DNA of 64,000 bases from Azorinus chamasolen (GCA_963576725.1 OY755242.1:30402225-30466224); one strand, 5' to 3'; counted from the stretch's first letter, positions 18,748 to 28,858 are shown. The notes: generated from the letters alone by a model not told the origin. Numbers and translations are program-made.

Positions 18748-19011
18748 TACACATATTTCCAACTGAATGTTCCGGTACTCGGTCCGCTCTCTATACATTC
18801 GCATGCTCCACGACTTTGCCTTTTGTGATTTGCGCGACATACGATCACTTATGCACTTTATTAATTCCGCATCTGATACCGGTTTTGAACAGGCGAGGTG
18901 GAAGTTTCCTCGTGCTTGTATTAGAATGTAAATATCGTCCAAATCGTTGTATTGAAGATTTCCTTAGCGCCTTCAAGTAATACGCCGAAATTCAGTGTTT
19001 TGTCCGCCATG
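18736..19011 (-). pseudogene. Small ORF of unknown function, probably frameshifted
   Basis: On the minus strand an ATG at 19009-19011 in a good context (AACATGGCGGAC) opens a frame reading MADKTLNFGVLLEGAKEIF, which ends after 30 residues. A second frame, one base away, overlaps it and continues DDIYILIQARGNF ... RMYRERTEYRNIQ to a TAG at 18736-18738. Composition (charged, few low-complexity runs) looks protein-like, so a single-base indel or a missed splice is plausible. No family is recognised. The stop codon falls inside the target duplication of the adjacent retroposon, so the insertion landed at its very end. Confidence 0.35.
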
Positions 19012-19128
19012 TTTCAACGAAGAATGAGGCTTGATGAAAAAGCTTGTTCATTTCATTTACCGAAACGCCAGTTTATATTTTGGCGGGAAAATTGACGGCG
19101 ACGGTAGAGCATTGTGCTAAATAGCTCA

Positions 19129-19222
19129 GAGCATGTTTATTTCATACTACAGAATATAGTCCTCTCGGCGCGTCCCGCGCCTTGAGGACTATATTCCGTT
19201 GTATGAAATAAAAATGCTCTAA
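19129..19222. repeat. Long hairpin with a GC-rich tip
   Basis: CATGTTTATTTCATACTACA and GTTGTATGAAATAAAAATGC are inverted arms; the inner arms are GAATATAGTCCTC and GAGGACTATATTC; the tip is GGCGCGTCCCGCGCC. One inner mismatch only. It lies just upstream of the small minus-strand ORF. Confidence 0.7.
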
Positions 19223-19299
19223 CCTATACTTGTAATACCCAAGCGGAGCAATATGTAATATCTCTATAAGGGCCATTGTTGTTTCGTGTCCAGTTTTGT

Positions 19300-19550
19300 T
19301 TTACCCTTTTCTTCATATAATCGTGTTTTCACGCATTTGCAAACAGAGGAAACCTAGATCAGATGGCTCCTATAGGAGCCGTCTGATCAGGGTCTGCTCT
19401 GTTTGCTAATGGAATTTGAAAAATCTGTTTCTTTACTTTCTGGAATGGCTACAATGTTCCACCTTCCATATTGCATTATAACTATTTTAGCCATGGTTTT
19501 TCAATAGGTATTGAACTATGGGGAAAAATATAGAACAGCGAACGGGTTAA
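19300..19550 (+). mobile_element. TTAA-A MITE
   Basis: TTACCCTTTTCTTCATATAA to GCGAACGGGTTAA. The hairpin at 19339-19406 is intact, tip GGCTCCTATAGGAGCC, followed by the A tail with TACAATGTTCCACCTTCCAT. Confidence 0.85.
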
Positions 19551-20030
19551 AGAGATAATTCCCTACTGCAAAGCTCATAACTGTCTTATTGCGAATTCCA
19601 CTTAAGAATACTGTGTTGTCTGACAAATCTATACATGTCATTCTGTTTACTCGGAGAGTGAGTTTGTCAATATCTGTCATTTGGAAAGGAAAATAAATGA
19701 ATAAAATTGGTGTCTGTTAAAACAGTGATTTGTTTTAGTTTTTCGAATGGTCGAATCGTTTGCAAATGTGTTGTATATTGTGGAAATAATTGTGAAATTC
19801 ATAAAGATGTAAAAGCTTTTGCCTTGTTTTCCCCAAATTTACCTTAAATGTTCAATTTGTATCCATGGAAACGGAAAAACAAGTAGATCGAATACTTCCT
19901 AATAATCATTTAGCCTTGTCATTAGTCCATTAAACAATAATGTGCTCAGACATTTTATGAGTTTACAAATCACTTCAGTCAATTAAGAAAACAAAGGTTT
20001 AATATAGCCCGTTACTTGATATGATCGCCC
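19551..20030. other. Unassigned AT-rich spacer
   Basis: No gene, RNA or known repeat seen. Confidence 0.35.
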
Positions 20031-20031
20031 T

Positions 20032-20200
20032 TTAATTCGTTTGCAAACATAGTAGACAAAGACCAGACAGTTCTTATAGGAACTGTCTGATCAGGGTTTA
20101 TCCTGTTTGCTTATATATATTATGGATTATTTCTACATTTTACGGCATTAAGTGTCATTGTTTTATATTTTTGGTTTTTTTATAAAGTAACTGTCACAAT
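20032..20200 (+). mobile_element. TTAA-A2 MITE (partial)
   Basis: GCAAACATAGTAGACAAAGA, hairpin tip CAGTTCTTATAGGAACTG, and GATCAGGGTTTATCCTGTTT. The tail is shortened. Confidence 0.6.
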
Positions 20201-20227
20201 GGAGGGGTCGTTCACAAAGTAAAGCTG

Positions 20228-20312
20228 TCATTTGCAAACAACGTGGATCCTACATGTAACGAAACGCCGAGTAACTCGGACCTCATCAGTGTCCACGCTG
20301 CTTACACTCGGC
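20228..20312. mobile_element. TTAA-E stem remnant
   Basis: TGCAAACAACGTGGATCCTA and AAACGCCGAGTAACTCGG followed by a damaged right arm. Confidence 0.5.
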
Positions 20313-20530
20313 GAATAGTTGATCAAAATATTGAATGAATCAGAAGTCAGTAAAAATGTCATGAAATCATATTGAGCGGACATTCTGTTTTTAGCATGAG
20401 AAGGTTAATGTGTCCCGAAAGTGTCAGTAAATATAATCAACACACTGCATCTGTATCAGTTCCCTGTCACAGTTCGCTAATTGTCATAATCTTTTTCAAC
20501 ACGAATATTCCCGTAAGAAATAATGACATA

Positions 20531-20849
20531 CCGTTGAACTTCGATAATTCGAACTTCTAGGGACCGTACACATTAGTTCGAGATAACAGGATTTCGAGTC
20601 ATCCGATTTCTAATCTGAACAATTTTTCAATACCACATCTTAATATAGGTCTAAAGTAATGCTGAAAGCTCCTACAGGAGCTTTCAGCATTACTTTAGAC
20701 CTGTATTAAGCTGTCACGTGTGATTCTAGATATCTGTAGCGCTACACTTTAGAGCAATTCTGTGTTGTAAGTTTTGAAAGGACCAAAGTTTTTCTTCGAG
20801 TTATCACGAAGTTCGAGTTATCCGAGTTCGAGATATCGAAGTTCAACTG
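20531..20849 (+). mobile_element. CAGT-C4 MITE, complete
   Basis: CCGTTGAACTTCGATAATTC to GAGATATCGAAGTTCAACTG, TA flanks. Subterminal GTTCGAGATAAC / GAGTTATCCGAG repeats and a central palindrome TCTAAAGTAATGCTGAAAGC, tip TCCTACAGGA. Confidence 0.9.
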
Positions 20850-20929
20850 TAATTAATATTAATTACATGTAGATGGTATTTATATAATGGTATATGAATA
20901 CGGATATGTTTTGGCCACTGCAGAAACTG

Positions 20930-21060
20930 TAAAACTTCGCACCTATACTATTATATAAGCAAACAGAGCAGATTCTAATCAGGCGGGATCTACATATTTG
21001 CATATTTACATATTTGTAATTATTGTCAGCAAAACATGTCGTCTGTTGCAATTCTCAAAG
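20930..21060. mobile_element. TTAA-A2 fragment
   Basis: AAGCAAACAGAGCAGATTCTAATCAG-like left arm at 20957 followed by unrelated AT-rich sequence with GTCGTCTGTTGC; the right arm is absent. A further A-like stretch (GATCTGGGTCTGCTCGGATT) is at 21121. Confidence 0.4.
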
Positions 21061-21218
21061 TTAAGCCTTCCTCTGTTTCTCATCAAATATAGTTCGAATG
21101 GTCTACTAAAGGGACCGCATGATCTGGGTCTGCTCGGATTGCAAAGACATTAAAAGACTTATTCATGAATTAAGTGTTCAGCTAACTTATAAGTAAGTAT
21201 TACAGTAGACTTGTAACA

Positions 21219-22107
21219 CACATCTCTGGAGCTCGTCGGTAATAGTTATGCATCAAAAATGTCTCTGGAGGTCGCCAGTAATAGACATGTATCAAAATGT
21301 ATCTCGAGGTCGCCAGTAATAGACATGTATCAAAAATGTCTCTTGAAGTCGCCAGTAATAGACATGTATCAAAAATGTATCTCGAGGTCGCCAGTAATAG
21401 ACATGTATCAAAAACGTATCTCGAGGTCGCCAGTAATAGACATGTATCAAAAATGTCTCTGGAGCTCGCCGGTAATAGACATGTATCAAAACTGTCTCTT
21501 GAAGTCGCCAGTAATAGACATGTATCAAACATGTCTCTTGAAGTCGCCGGTAATAGTCATGTATCAAAAATGTATCTCGAGGTCGCCAGTAATAGACATG
21601 TATCAAAAATGTATCTCGAGGTCGCCAGTAATAGACATGTATCAAAAATGTATCTCGAGGTCGCCAGTAATAGACATGTATCAAAAATGTCTCTGGAGCT
21701 CGCCAGTAATAGACATGTATCAAAAATGTCTCTTGAAGTCGCCAGTAATAGACATGTATCAAAAATGTATCTCGAGGTCGCCAGTAATAGACATGTATCA
21801 AAAATGTCTCTGGAGCTCGCCAGTAATAGTCATGTATCAAAAATGTCTCTTGAAGTCGCCAGTAATAGACATGTATCAAAAATGTCTCTTGAAGTCGCCG
21901 GTAATAGTCGTGTATCAAAATGTATCTCGAGGTCGCCAGTAATAGACATGTATCAAAAATGTATCTCGAGGTCGCCAGTAATAGACATGTATCAAAAATG
22001 TCTCTGGAGCTCGCCGGTAATAGTCATGTATCAAAAACATATCTCGAGGTCGCCAGTAATAGACATGTATCAAAAAAGTATCTGGAGTTCGCCGGTAATA
22101 GCATATA
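21219..22107 (+). repeat. 39-bp minisatellite, about 22-23 copies
   Basis: The period is 39 bp, each unit containing CGCCAGTAATAGACATGTAT plus a variable half. Three unit types alternate: CTCTGGAGCTCGC, CTCTTGAAGTCGC and ATCTCGAGGTCGC. Because 39 is a multiple of 3 and the units lack stops in several frames, open frames of 208-275 codons appear on both strands. These are translations of the repeat; no start context or flanking coding sequence supports a protein. Confidence 0.95.
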
Positions 22108-22159
22108 TACCCTGTGTAAAATAGATTGAACCGAAACGAATCTCCGTCCTGTATGTGTA

Positions 22160-22290
22160 ACCAATTTACTTAATAAATATGTATTTTTACACATCTGCGA
22201 ACACAGTAGACCCTGATCAGCTGGAACAGTCTGATCAGGGTCTGCTATCTTTGCTTTTTGAATAATATAGATCCGATTCTACAGTTTCTT
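22160..22290 (+). mobile_element. TTAA-A2 fragment with shortened hairpin
   Basis: ACACAGTAGACCCTGATCAG, CTGGAACAG tip and TCTGATCAGGGTCTGC; the GCTCC...GGAGC tip is missing. Confidence 0.5.
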
Positions 22291-22565
22291 TAATGGCCAA
22301 CATTTCCTATGTTCAGACACTAATTACAAATTTTATTCTATCAATATTCAAACATTCATTATTTAAATGAATAAAAATGATAACATCTAGTAGCTGATCT
22401 GGGTAATTTAATTTGTTTTCAAATACATTTCAAGGTCGAGATTAAAATTATAAAATTCAAAAGCTGTGTTCAAATATAGTAAAACCTCAAAACAACGATC
22501 ACAAAAGAAATAGTTAACCTTTAACCCATTGAATATTCTAGTAAAACTAATGACTGCATTAAACT

Positions 22566-22795
22566 TAACCCATTTATTCCCATATCATGTAACCATTTCC
22601 ACCATATAAACGCGTTTTCTCGCATTTACAAACAGAGTAGACCCAGTTTGCTAATGGAATTTGATAGATATGTTTCGTTACTTTTTACAATGGTTACAAC
22701 GCCCCACCTTCCATATTTCATTATAACCATTTTGTCCATGAATATTCAGTAGGTATTGAAATCAGGAATAAACATAGAACATGTAAAGGGTTTAA
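22566..22795 (+). mobile_element. TTAA-A MITE lacking its hairpin
   Basis: The A body is complete on both sides, but AGAGTAGACCCAG at 22635 runs directly into TTTGCTAATGGAATTTG: the whole palindrome has been lost. Right end GTAAAGGGTTTAA. Confidence 0.75.
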
Positions 22796-22894
22796 GGAAA
22801 CCCCGTGAACAGCTTATTTTGGAACCCATCCATTGTTTCATATTGAGGGGACATAGTGAAGAAAATAACTGCTAGTATAATCCATTGACATTGA

Positions 22895-22980
22895 TTGGTG
22901 CAACAAACAGTGCAGACCCTGGTCAGAGGGTTTCTTCTGGAGCTCTCTGATCTGGGTCTACACTGTTTGCCTATGTCTTT
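22895..22980. mobile_element. TTAA-A2-type hairpin
   Basis: CAAACAGTGCAGACCCTGGT to GGGTCTACACTGTTTGCC with a mutated tip (GGTTTCTTCTGGAGCTC). Confidence 0.55.
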
Positions 22981-23212
22981 TTAACCCATTCCTCCATAGG
23001 TTATTTTAGACTCAACCTCTTTGAATGAATCTACCCAAAAGAAGCATTAACTAGAGAAAATGAAAGTTTTAGAATTTTGTAGTTTGAAACCATTGTGATA
23101 ACTAGAGCATTTGCTCCTATAGTAGCACATGCTCTAGATAGTTATCACAATGGTTTCAACTGGTGATTCTTAGAGAGGCGTAGAAAGGCGTATTTATGGA
23201 GGAAAGGGTTAA
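22981..23212 (-). mobile_element. TTAA-B MITE, complete
   Basis: TTAACCCATTCCTCCATAGG to GGAGGAAAGGGTTAA. Hairpin AGAGCATTTGCTCCTATAGT with its inverse. TTAA at both ends. Confidence 0.85.
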
Positions 23213-23292
23213 GGGACACTGTACACTAATGTGTAAATTGGCTGAAATTTTGACCATGGCAAAAACTTAACATAATTTAACCTTAGTACTGC

Positions 23293-23523
23293 TTAACACA
23301 TTTTCTCCCAGAGACACATTTTGGCGCCTCTGTTATAATCACATTTTGAAACCATTGTGATAAATAGAGCATTTGCTCTTACGGAGCAAACGCTCTATTT
23401 ATCACAATGATTTCAAAACTACACAGTATTCTAAAGTTTCATTTTCTTTAGTAAATGCTCCTTTTCGGTAGACTTTTTTCCAAGAGGTTGGATCTAAAAA
23501 TAGTCTAGGAGGGAATGGGTTAA
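23293..23523 (+). mobile_element. TTAA-B MITE, complete
   Basis: TTAACACATTTTCTCCCAGA to AGGAGGGAATGGGTTAA; hairpin AAATAGAGCATTTGCTCTTA / GGAGCAAACGCTCTATTTAT. Confidence 0.85.
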
Positions 23524-23603
23524 AGTGACAATTTCTACAGTAAATGCATATTTTCGATAAAATCATAAAAAATATGGTCTCGGATTTTACGAAGACCGTC
23601 AAT

Positions 23604-23740
23604 TAGGGGATAACTGTTGCGTATTTGAAGATTTGCAGCAGTATATCGGTGCATTAGCGGAGCATGTAAAACGATTAATTGCGACATATAAACCAACGAT
23701 ATACTGCTGCAAATCTTCAAATACGCAACGGTTATCCCTA
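23604..23740. repeat. Inverted-repeat element with 45-bp arms
   Basis: The left arm TAGGGGATAACTGTTGCGTA... and the right arm ending ...TACGCAACGGTTATCCCTA pair almost perfectly over about 45 bp (inner ends GCAGCAGTATATCG and CGATATACTGCTGC). The spacer is about 45 bp. A single copy in this window. Confidence 0.75.
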
Positions 23741-25910
23741 TTCTAATGAAACCATAGATCCAGATGGTAAAAAACAAACAATACTTTAAGTCCTTTGATA
23801 TTTTTTCTCTCGTCATAACATGACGTCATGAAACACCGCATATTTCCGCATTACGCATATAGAAAATAGTTCTCCCGGAACCTAGCAATTGTGCTTATAT
23901 TTGATATACCAAGAACTGGTGTTTTCACTTGATACTTTGATTTTCACAAATGAAAACAGTTAATTCATGGTCCTTTGAATTTCTGACGGTAGGTCCCTTT
24001 CAAAACTACGAAAGATGAATCAAATTTGACCTCGACATTGCTCGAAATTCTACAATAATTATGCATATGGACAACGGAATTATTAATTTTTAAATTGTTG
24101 CAATGTGGAATTGGTTGCATATTCAAGATACATTGGCTGATTGGTGTATTTGATGAGAATGATGATAGGCCAAGTGGACGTGCAAATGAAAATTATCAGG
24201 AGCGACAATCTACAGGCATGTTTGGAATTTGCAAAGAGCCCTCGAGTGGTCTAGAGTGTGTGTGTGTGTGTGTGTGTGGGGGGGGGGGCGAATTCTCATT
24301 ATGGGACTGTCCTTGAAGAATTGAAGAATACTGCCGCTTCTGATTGTCGGACGAGTCGGCATTATAGCTTCGGACACTGGCTTCATTCTGATGACCGGAC
24401 TTTTTCATTATTTCCCAGGTTTTGACACCAGCATAGGCCATCAGCTAACCTAGTGCATATTGCGGTCAGTGATTTGTGTTGGAAGGAGAACGTCGGATAT
24501 CTGTACTATTTCATTTTTGTCGTACCCTTTATTACTTTTCTACAGTTACTCTGTTTGCAGCTCAATCATTGAGTACACTAGCGATAGGTGGATACAGTAT
24601 GTTCACTTAAATGTTTTCGTTATACATGCACTTTACCACTGTATTTGCCGTCGCGGTTGTTGTAGATTAGTCGGAGAGGGGATACGTTTATTTACACTGT
24701 CTTTTAGGGTGGGGATGGAATAAGTGTGAGGCTGGGCGCCCATAAACCGGTTTAACCCCCCAGGGACTTTTGTCACTGACCGTTCCAAGGCGGTACTTCC
24801 ATCTTCCTCCTATTGTATGTTTGTTTTGTCTTTGTGCGTCTCTTGTTGTTTTTATAGTTATGTACATTTGCTGTTTCCTTGTGTTGCTGTTCGGGTGACT
24901 GTTTGTTCTGTATGTGGTGTTTCCTGCATTACTCATTTTTGTACTTTTAAAACTTTTGACGAAACAAGCCTCAGTAGAAATCGTTTTCATCATTTCGTTC
25001 AGCACACGCTCACCAACAGGCCTGGGTGTGTATATGATTCTTCATAATCGACTAAACGTTTGGGTTACTGAATGAAATGGTTCGATCACGGGTGCAGTTT
25101 TATCAGGTATGTTTTCAGAGATTTACAGGACATGTTTCCTGCATGACTCATAAATTGTACAAAACGTACTTTTGTCAGAGATCTTAGGTTTTCTATGTAT
25201 ACCACGAAGAGCGAAATTCAAGGTTATGTCAAACCACTTTTCTTTTTTAGTGTTTTCAGATCATTGTCTGTGATCGGTTGGTAATGTTTAAGTGTTGTCA
25301 GGTCCTTCTTAAATAGTTTCAGCATGGATATAAATCTCACAGCTAGAATCTACATGGTTATATACCTTAAATCTTATATTTACAGGGTACAGGTGCAACA
25401 TACACCTCAAAACAGAATAGAGGAACAGGAACGTTTGTTCAAGGACAGTGAATTAGATCAACATGTGAAATAAATGGACTCAAGATCAACTTGTGGGACT
25501 TTGCGATAGATATTTGAGTAGAATCGCAAGACTCACATTGACTACAACCATAAAGTGTGTTGAAAAAATACAAGCAAATTGAAAACATTTGACATTTCAT
25601 TCAGTCAGTGTCTTCGTTCATTCAGACCCATTCATTCAAGTTTACTATGAATGCGCGTATGAATATTTCGTAGTAAAATTTCTAGTGATTCGGTTTCCGA
25701 CAGTATATTCATTTTTCCTACAGTATATCGGTGGTTTATATGCTTCAAATTTTGTCACGTGGACCAATCAGAATGCGTGTTACAAAAATGTTGCATTAGA
25801 ATTTGAACTTATATCAATAAATGCCCCCGCAATACAACATAAACCGTTTTCGTCGATATCTATAATTTCTTGTTGTACACAAAAATATTATCGACATATT
25901 TCGTACAGTT
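23741..25910. other. Low-repeat stretch without recognised genes
   Basis: The longest MITE-poor stretch in the window. Small open frames at 24460-24723, 24817-25047 and 25589-25915 (+) have ordinary length for chance and no recognised domain. The region near 24725-24815 (CATAAACCGGTTTAACCCCC) may be an old retroelement piece but cannot be assigned. Confidence 0.35.
24255..24288 (+). repeat. (GT)n then poly-G
   Basis: About 11 GT units followed directly by an 11-12 base G run. Confidence 0.95.
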
Positions 25911-26075
25911 ACTAAACTAAAACGCAACCCGAATAAGCACTGACACATCGGCGAATAAAAATCCGGGTCTTCGATAGTTTTGTCTTCCTTAATATTGATT
26001 CGATATGTTTCCTTGAGATATGCTTGTTCTCAGCATATAAACAAGCGATGTATGTCTTTTTTTTTATTTCTGTTA

Positions 26076-26114
26076 TTTTTTTTTTTTTTTTTTTTTTTTG
26101 GGGGGGGGGGGGGG
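26076..26114 (+). repeat. Poly-T / poly-G tract
   Basis: 24 T followed directly by 15 G. Run lengths may be affected by sequencing error. Confidence 0.95.
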
Positions 26115-26284
26115 TGTAAAACAAATAGGGACGATCATGTTAGGGGAAGAATGCTATATATATAGTCAAACTATAGAGTAACAAGTAACTTTTCAATCAA
26201 TGACTGAGAATATTTAGCTATATTTATGTTTTATATAATTAATTTTATTCATTTAGAAGCTCTACACTCATCGATTGTATGAGA

Positions 26285-26497
26285 TTAACTCATTCCCCTA
26301 CTGACGCTTTTATAAAAGGCATATGTTGAAACCATTGAGATAACAAAGCATTTGCTCCACAGGAGCAAATGCTCTATTTACCGCAATGGTTTCAAAACTA
26401 CACAATTCTAAAATTGTCCTTTTCTCCAGTAAATGTTCCTTTTCGGTAGATATATTTAAAGAGGTTGGTCTAAAATAGTCTAGAAGGGAATGGATTA
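26285..26497 (+). mobile_element. TTAA-B MITE, complete
   Basis: TTAACTCATTCCCCTACTGA to TAGAAGGGAATGGATTAA. Hairpin AAAGCATTTGCTCCACAGGA with inverse. Confidence 0.85.
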
Positions 26498-26520
26498 ATT
26501 GAAGAAGTTTTCAATATACA

Positions 26521-26700
26521 GTAAAACCCCGCTAATGCGACCACCAAAAAGTGGTATAATTCTGGGTGCTAGATGCAGGTGGTAGCTTAATGCTGTGACT
26601 GTTTTTGAAAAAAAGACAATTTTAAAACTAAAATTGTTGCAGACGACAAAGTTAGCAGACGACAGAATTTGGCTGGAGTTAAGCAGCCAGTTGTTTGTAA
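26521..26700 (+). mobile_element. CAGT-C2 MITE carrying a TTAA-E fragment
   Basis: CAGTAAAACCCCGCTAATGC left end and GGTAGCTTAATGC arm, then an E tail (TTGCAGACGACAAAGTTAGC, TTTGGCTGGAGTTAA) and the C2 right arm AAGCAGCCAG. The E insertion sits at the TTAA of the C2 right arm and is truncated on its left. Confidence 0.6.
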
Positions 26701-26701
26701 C

Positions 26702-26916
26702 CCTTTATTTCAAACATACATGTACACCCTTTAACGCACGTGCAAATACCGTCTGATCAGGGTCTTCCCTGTTTGCTTATGAAATGATATAAATCTGAGT
26801 CTACAATTTCTGCCTTGACAAAGTTCCATGTGATCATATGCCACTATAAATTTCATCAAATTAATATTCATGTTGTCACTACTTCTTACGTGAATATTCA
26901 TGAAATAAAGTGTTAA
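26702..26916 (+). mobile_element. TTAA-A2 MITE lacking its left hairpin arm
   Basis: ACGCACGTGCAAATA at 26733-26748 is followed at once by CCGTCTGATCAGGGTCTTCC, the right arm. The A2 tail is complete and ends ATAAAGTGTTAA. Confidence 0.75.
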
Positions 26917-27194
26917 CCCTTTCCCTTGTGTAAGCGCATTTTCAAGCATCTGCAGACAGAGTAGACCCAGATCAGACGGCTCCTATAGGAGCCGTCTGAT
27001 CAGGGTCTGCTCTGTTTGCTTATGGTGTAATATAGATCTGATTCTACAGCTTCTGCCTGAGCCAAAATGGCATGAGTTCATGTGCCATTATAAAAAATAA
27101 TCTTCATGATATCAATATTCACGACGTCATTATTTTTCGGTAGATTAATTCAAAGACGTTGGATCTAAAAATAGCCTAGGAGGGAATGAGTTAA
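26913..27194 (+). mobile_element. Mosaic MITE: A2 left side, B right end
   Basis: Starts TTAACCCTTTCCCTTGTG with a perfect A hairpin (26952-27019, tip GGCTCCTATAGGAGCC) and A2 tail. At about 27133 it switches to the B right end, TTTTCGGTAGATTAATTC to GGAGGGAATGAGTTAA. Both termini still end in TTAA. Confidence 0.75.
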
Positions 27195-27424
27195 AGACAT
27201 CAATGGTTATCAGTTGAATGGTCGCTAAGAGATATTCTGCTGCACTTGTCTGCTTAGTTAGGAGATAAAACAAGGCTAGTTCCTTTCATCAAATAATTAC
27301 TTATTGAGTTTCAAACAGATAGGTCATTAGTAATTCTACTACATGCATCACAAGGTGAATGCTCGTGATTCCCACGGATGAAGCCTTTGTGTCATACATT
27401 ATAAAATGTTCAGAGTCCTTATCC

Positions 27425-28021
27425 CTTTTTCTCACATAACTTCCCTTATCTCCAGGTTAGAACAGCGGGTTAAGATTTCCTTATCAGTAACACGTGTAAT
27501 CTTGAACACTTTAGAACAGATATGACGTCATAGACGTCATATGACGTCAAACCATGGAAACCGATGTTTACATGTCATTTAACCCTTTCCCTCATATAAA
27601 CGTGTTTTCACGCATTTGCAAACAGAGTAGGCCCAGATCAGACGGCTCCTAGAGGTGCCGTCTGATCAGGGTCTACTCTGTTTGCCAATGGAAGTTTATA
27701 GATCTGTTTCTTTGCTTTCTAAAATGTATACAATGTTCCCCCTTCGATATTTCTATATTACTATTTTTTTCAATGAATATTCAGTAGGTATTAAAATTTT
27801 TAATAAACATAGAACAGGGAAAGGGTTAAACGGCGAAAATACACTGTTTTTGGCTATGTGAGAAAAAGAATCTGATGTTCGTTGTCTTTTAAGATCACAT
27901 GTTCCTAAACTCACCAAGAAAATGTTATTAAGCTCGCCAAAGGCTCGTTTAATAACATTTTCAAAGGCTCGTTTAGGAACATGTGATCTTAAAAGACAAC
28001 TCGCAACATATCCTCTATATC
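27425..28021 (+). mobile_element. J element, copy 2 (interrupted by TTAA-A)
   Basis: Opposite orientation to 3672-4013 and about 350 bp once the insert is ignored. It has TGACGTCA at 27523-27530 and 27542-27549 with an AGACGTCA between. The 3' part is a long stem GATCACATGTTCCTAAAC / GTTTAGGAACATGTGATC. Confidence 0.8.
27583..27825 (+). mobile_element. TTAA-A MITE with proven TTAA target duplication
   Basis: CCCTTTCCCTCATATAAACG to GAACAGGGAAAGGG between TTAA at 27579-27582 and 27826-27829. The same J sequence at 3862 has a single TTAA (CATGTCATTTAAACGGCG when read in this orientation), so insertion size and duplication are read directly. Confidence 0.95.
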
Positions 28022-28220
28022 TTACTTGGGAATCTGTCGTCTATTCACGGTCGTCTATTGTTTTATTTAAAGTATTTTCCGAGTTGCGGATTTATTTTCG
28101 ACTAATGGCCGAGTATGACTTGGACTCGCTTTAGGTGCCGAAATATTCGTTTCAACTGGAATCGCAGCATTTCGGTTTTAAACATTTGCGAACAGTTGCA
28201 TAAAAACTGAATGGTTACAG

Positions 28221-28461
28221 TTAACCATTTCCTTCATATAAACACATTTTCATGCATGTGAAAACAGAGTAGGCCCAAATCTAATAGGAGTCGTCTAATC
28301 AGGGTCTGCTCTGTATGATAATGGGATTTGGAAGATCTGTTTCTTTCCTTTTTTTAAATGGCTACAATGTTCCACTTTCCGTATTTCATTATAACTTTTT
28401 TCCCATGAATATTCAATAGATATTGCAATTTGGAATTAACACAGAACATTGAAAGGGTTAA
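28221..28461 (+). mobile_element. TTAA-A MITE
   Basis: TTAACCATTTCCTTCATATA to CATTGAAAGGGTTAA. The left hairpin arm is shortened (GTAGGCCCAAATCTAATAGG), the right is intact. Confidence 0.8.
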
Positions 28462-28524
28462 AAGAACACATCCATGTTGTAGTTTCGGTCAGTGCTGTGG
28501 ATAAGATGCATATAATCTATCAAA

Positions 28525-28605
28525 ATCTCTTATTTCTCAGACAACCCCAAGTTTGATGCAACTCATTATAATCGCCTCGGACAGGACTTGGCTGAGAAAT
28601 ATAGA
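28525..28605. repeat. H2 fold-back (weakly paired)
   Basis: TCTTATTTCTCAGACAACCC and GACTTGGCTGAGAAATA form the outer arms; inner CAACTCATTATAATCGCCTC as in other H2 copies. Confidence 0.5.
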
Positions 28606-28615
28606 AACATTTTAA

Positions 28616-28858
28616 CCCTTCGCTTGCTATTCACGTCAATATACCTACCTGTAAATAGTGAAGACCCAGATGAGACAGCTCCTGCAGGAGCTGCCTCATC
28701 AGGGTCTGCACTATTTACAAGTTGATTGTGCAACCAATGCACTCCAAAGCAGTGATTGCACAGCGATATACTTGTACACAGTGAAGATATATGTAATTAT
28801 AAAACAGGGCATGGATAAAGAATTAAGAAATGTATTTTAAAATTCAGCAAGAGAAGGG
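28616..28858 (+). mobile_element. TTAA-D MITE, complete 243-bp copy
   Basis: CCCTTCGCTTGCTATTCACG to GCAAGAGAAGGG with TTAA at 28612-28615 and 28859-28862. Hairpin tip AGCTCCTGCAGGAGCT. Confidence 0.9.

Noticed and set aside
21259..22129. Long open frames on both strands (up to 275 codons)
   Set aside because: They are translations of a 39-bp minisatellite; the frame stays open only because 39 is divisible by 3.
24460..25915. Possible genes in the low-repeat stretch
   Set aside because: The frames are 73-108 codons, lack recognised motifs and have no supporting splice pattern; left as unassigned.
26076..26114. Poly-T/poly-G tract as a retroposon tail
   Set aside because: No matching element or target duplication flanks it, and homopolymer length may be a sequencing artefact.
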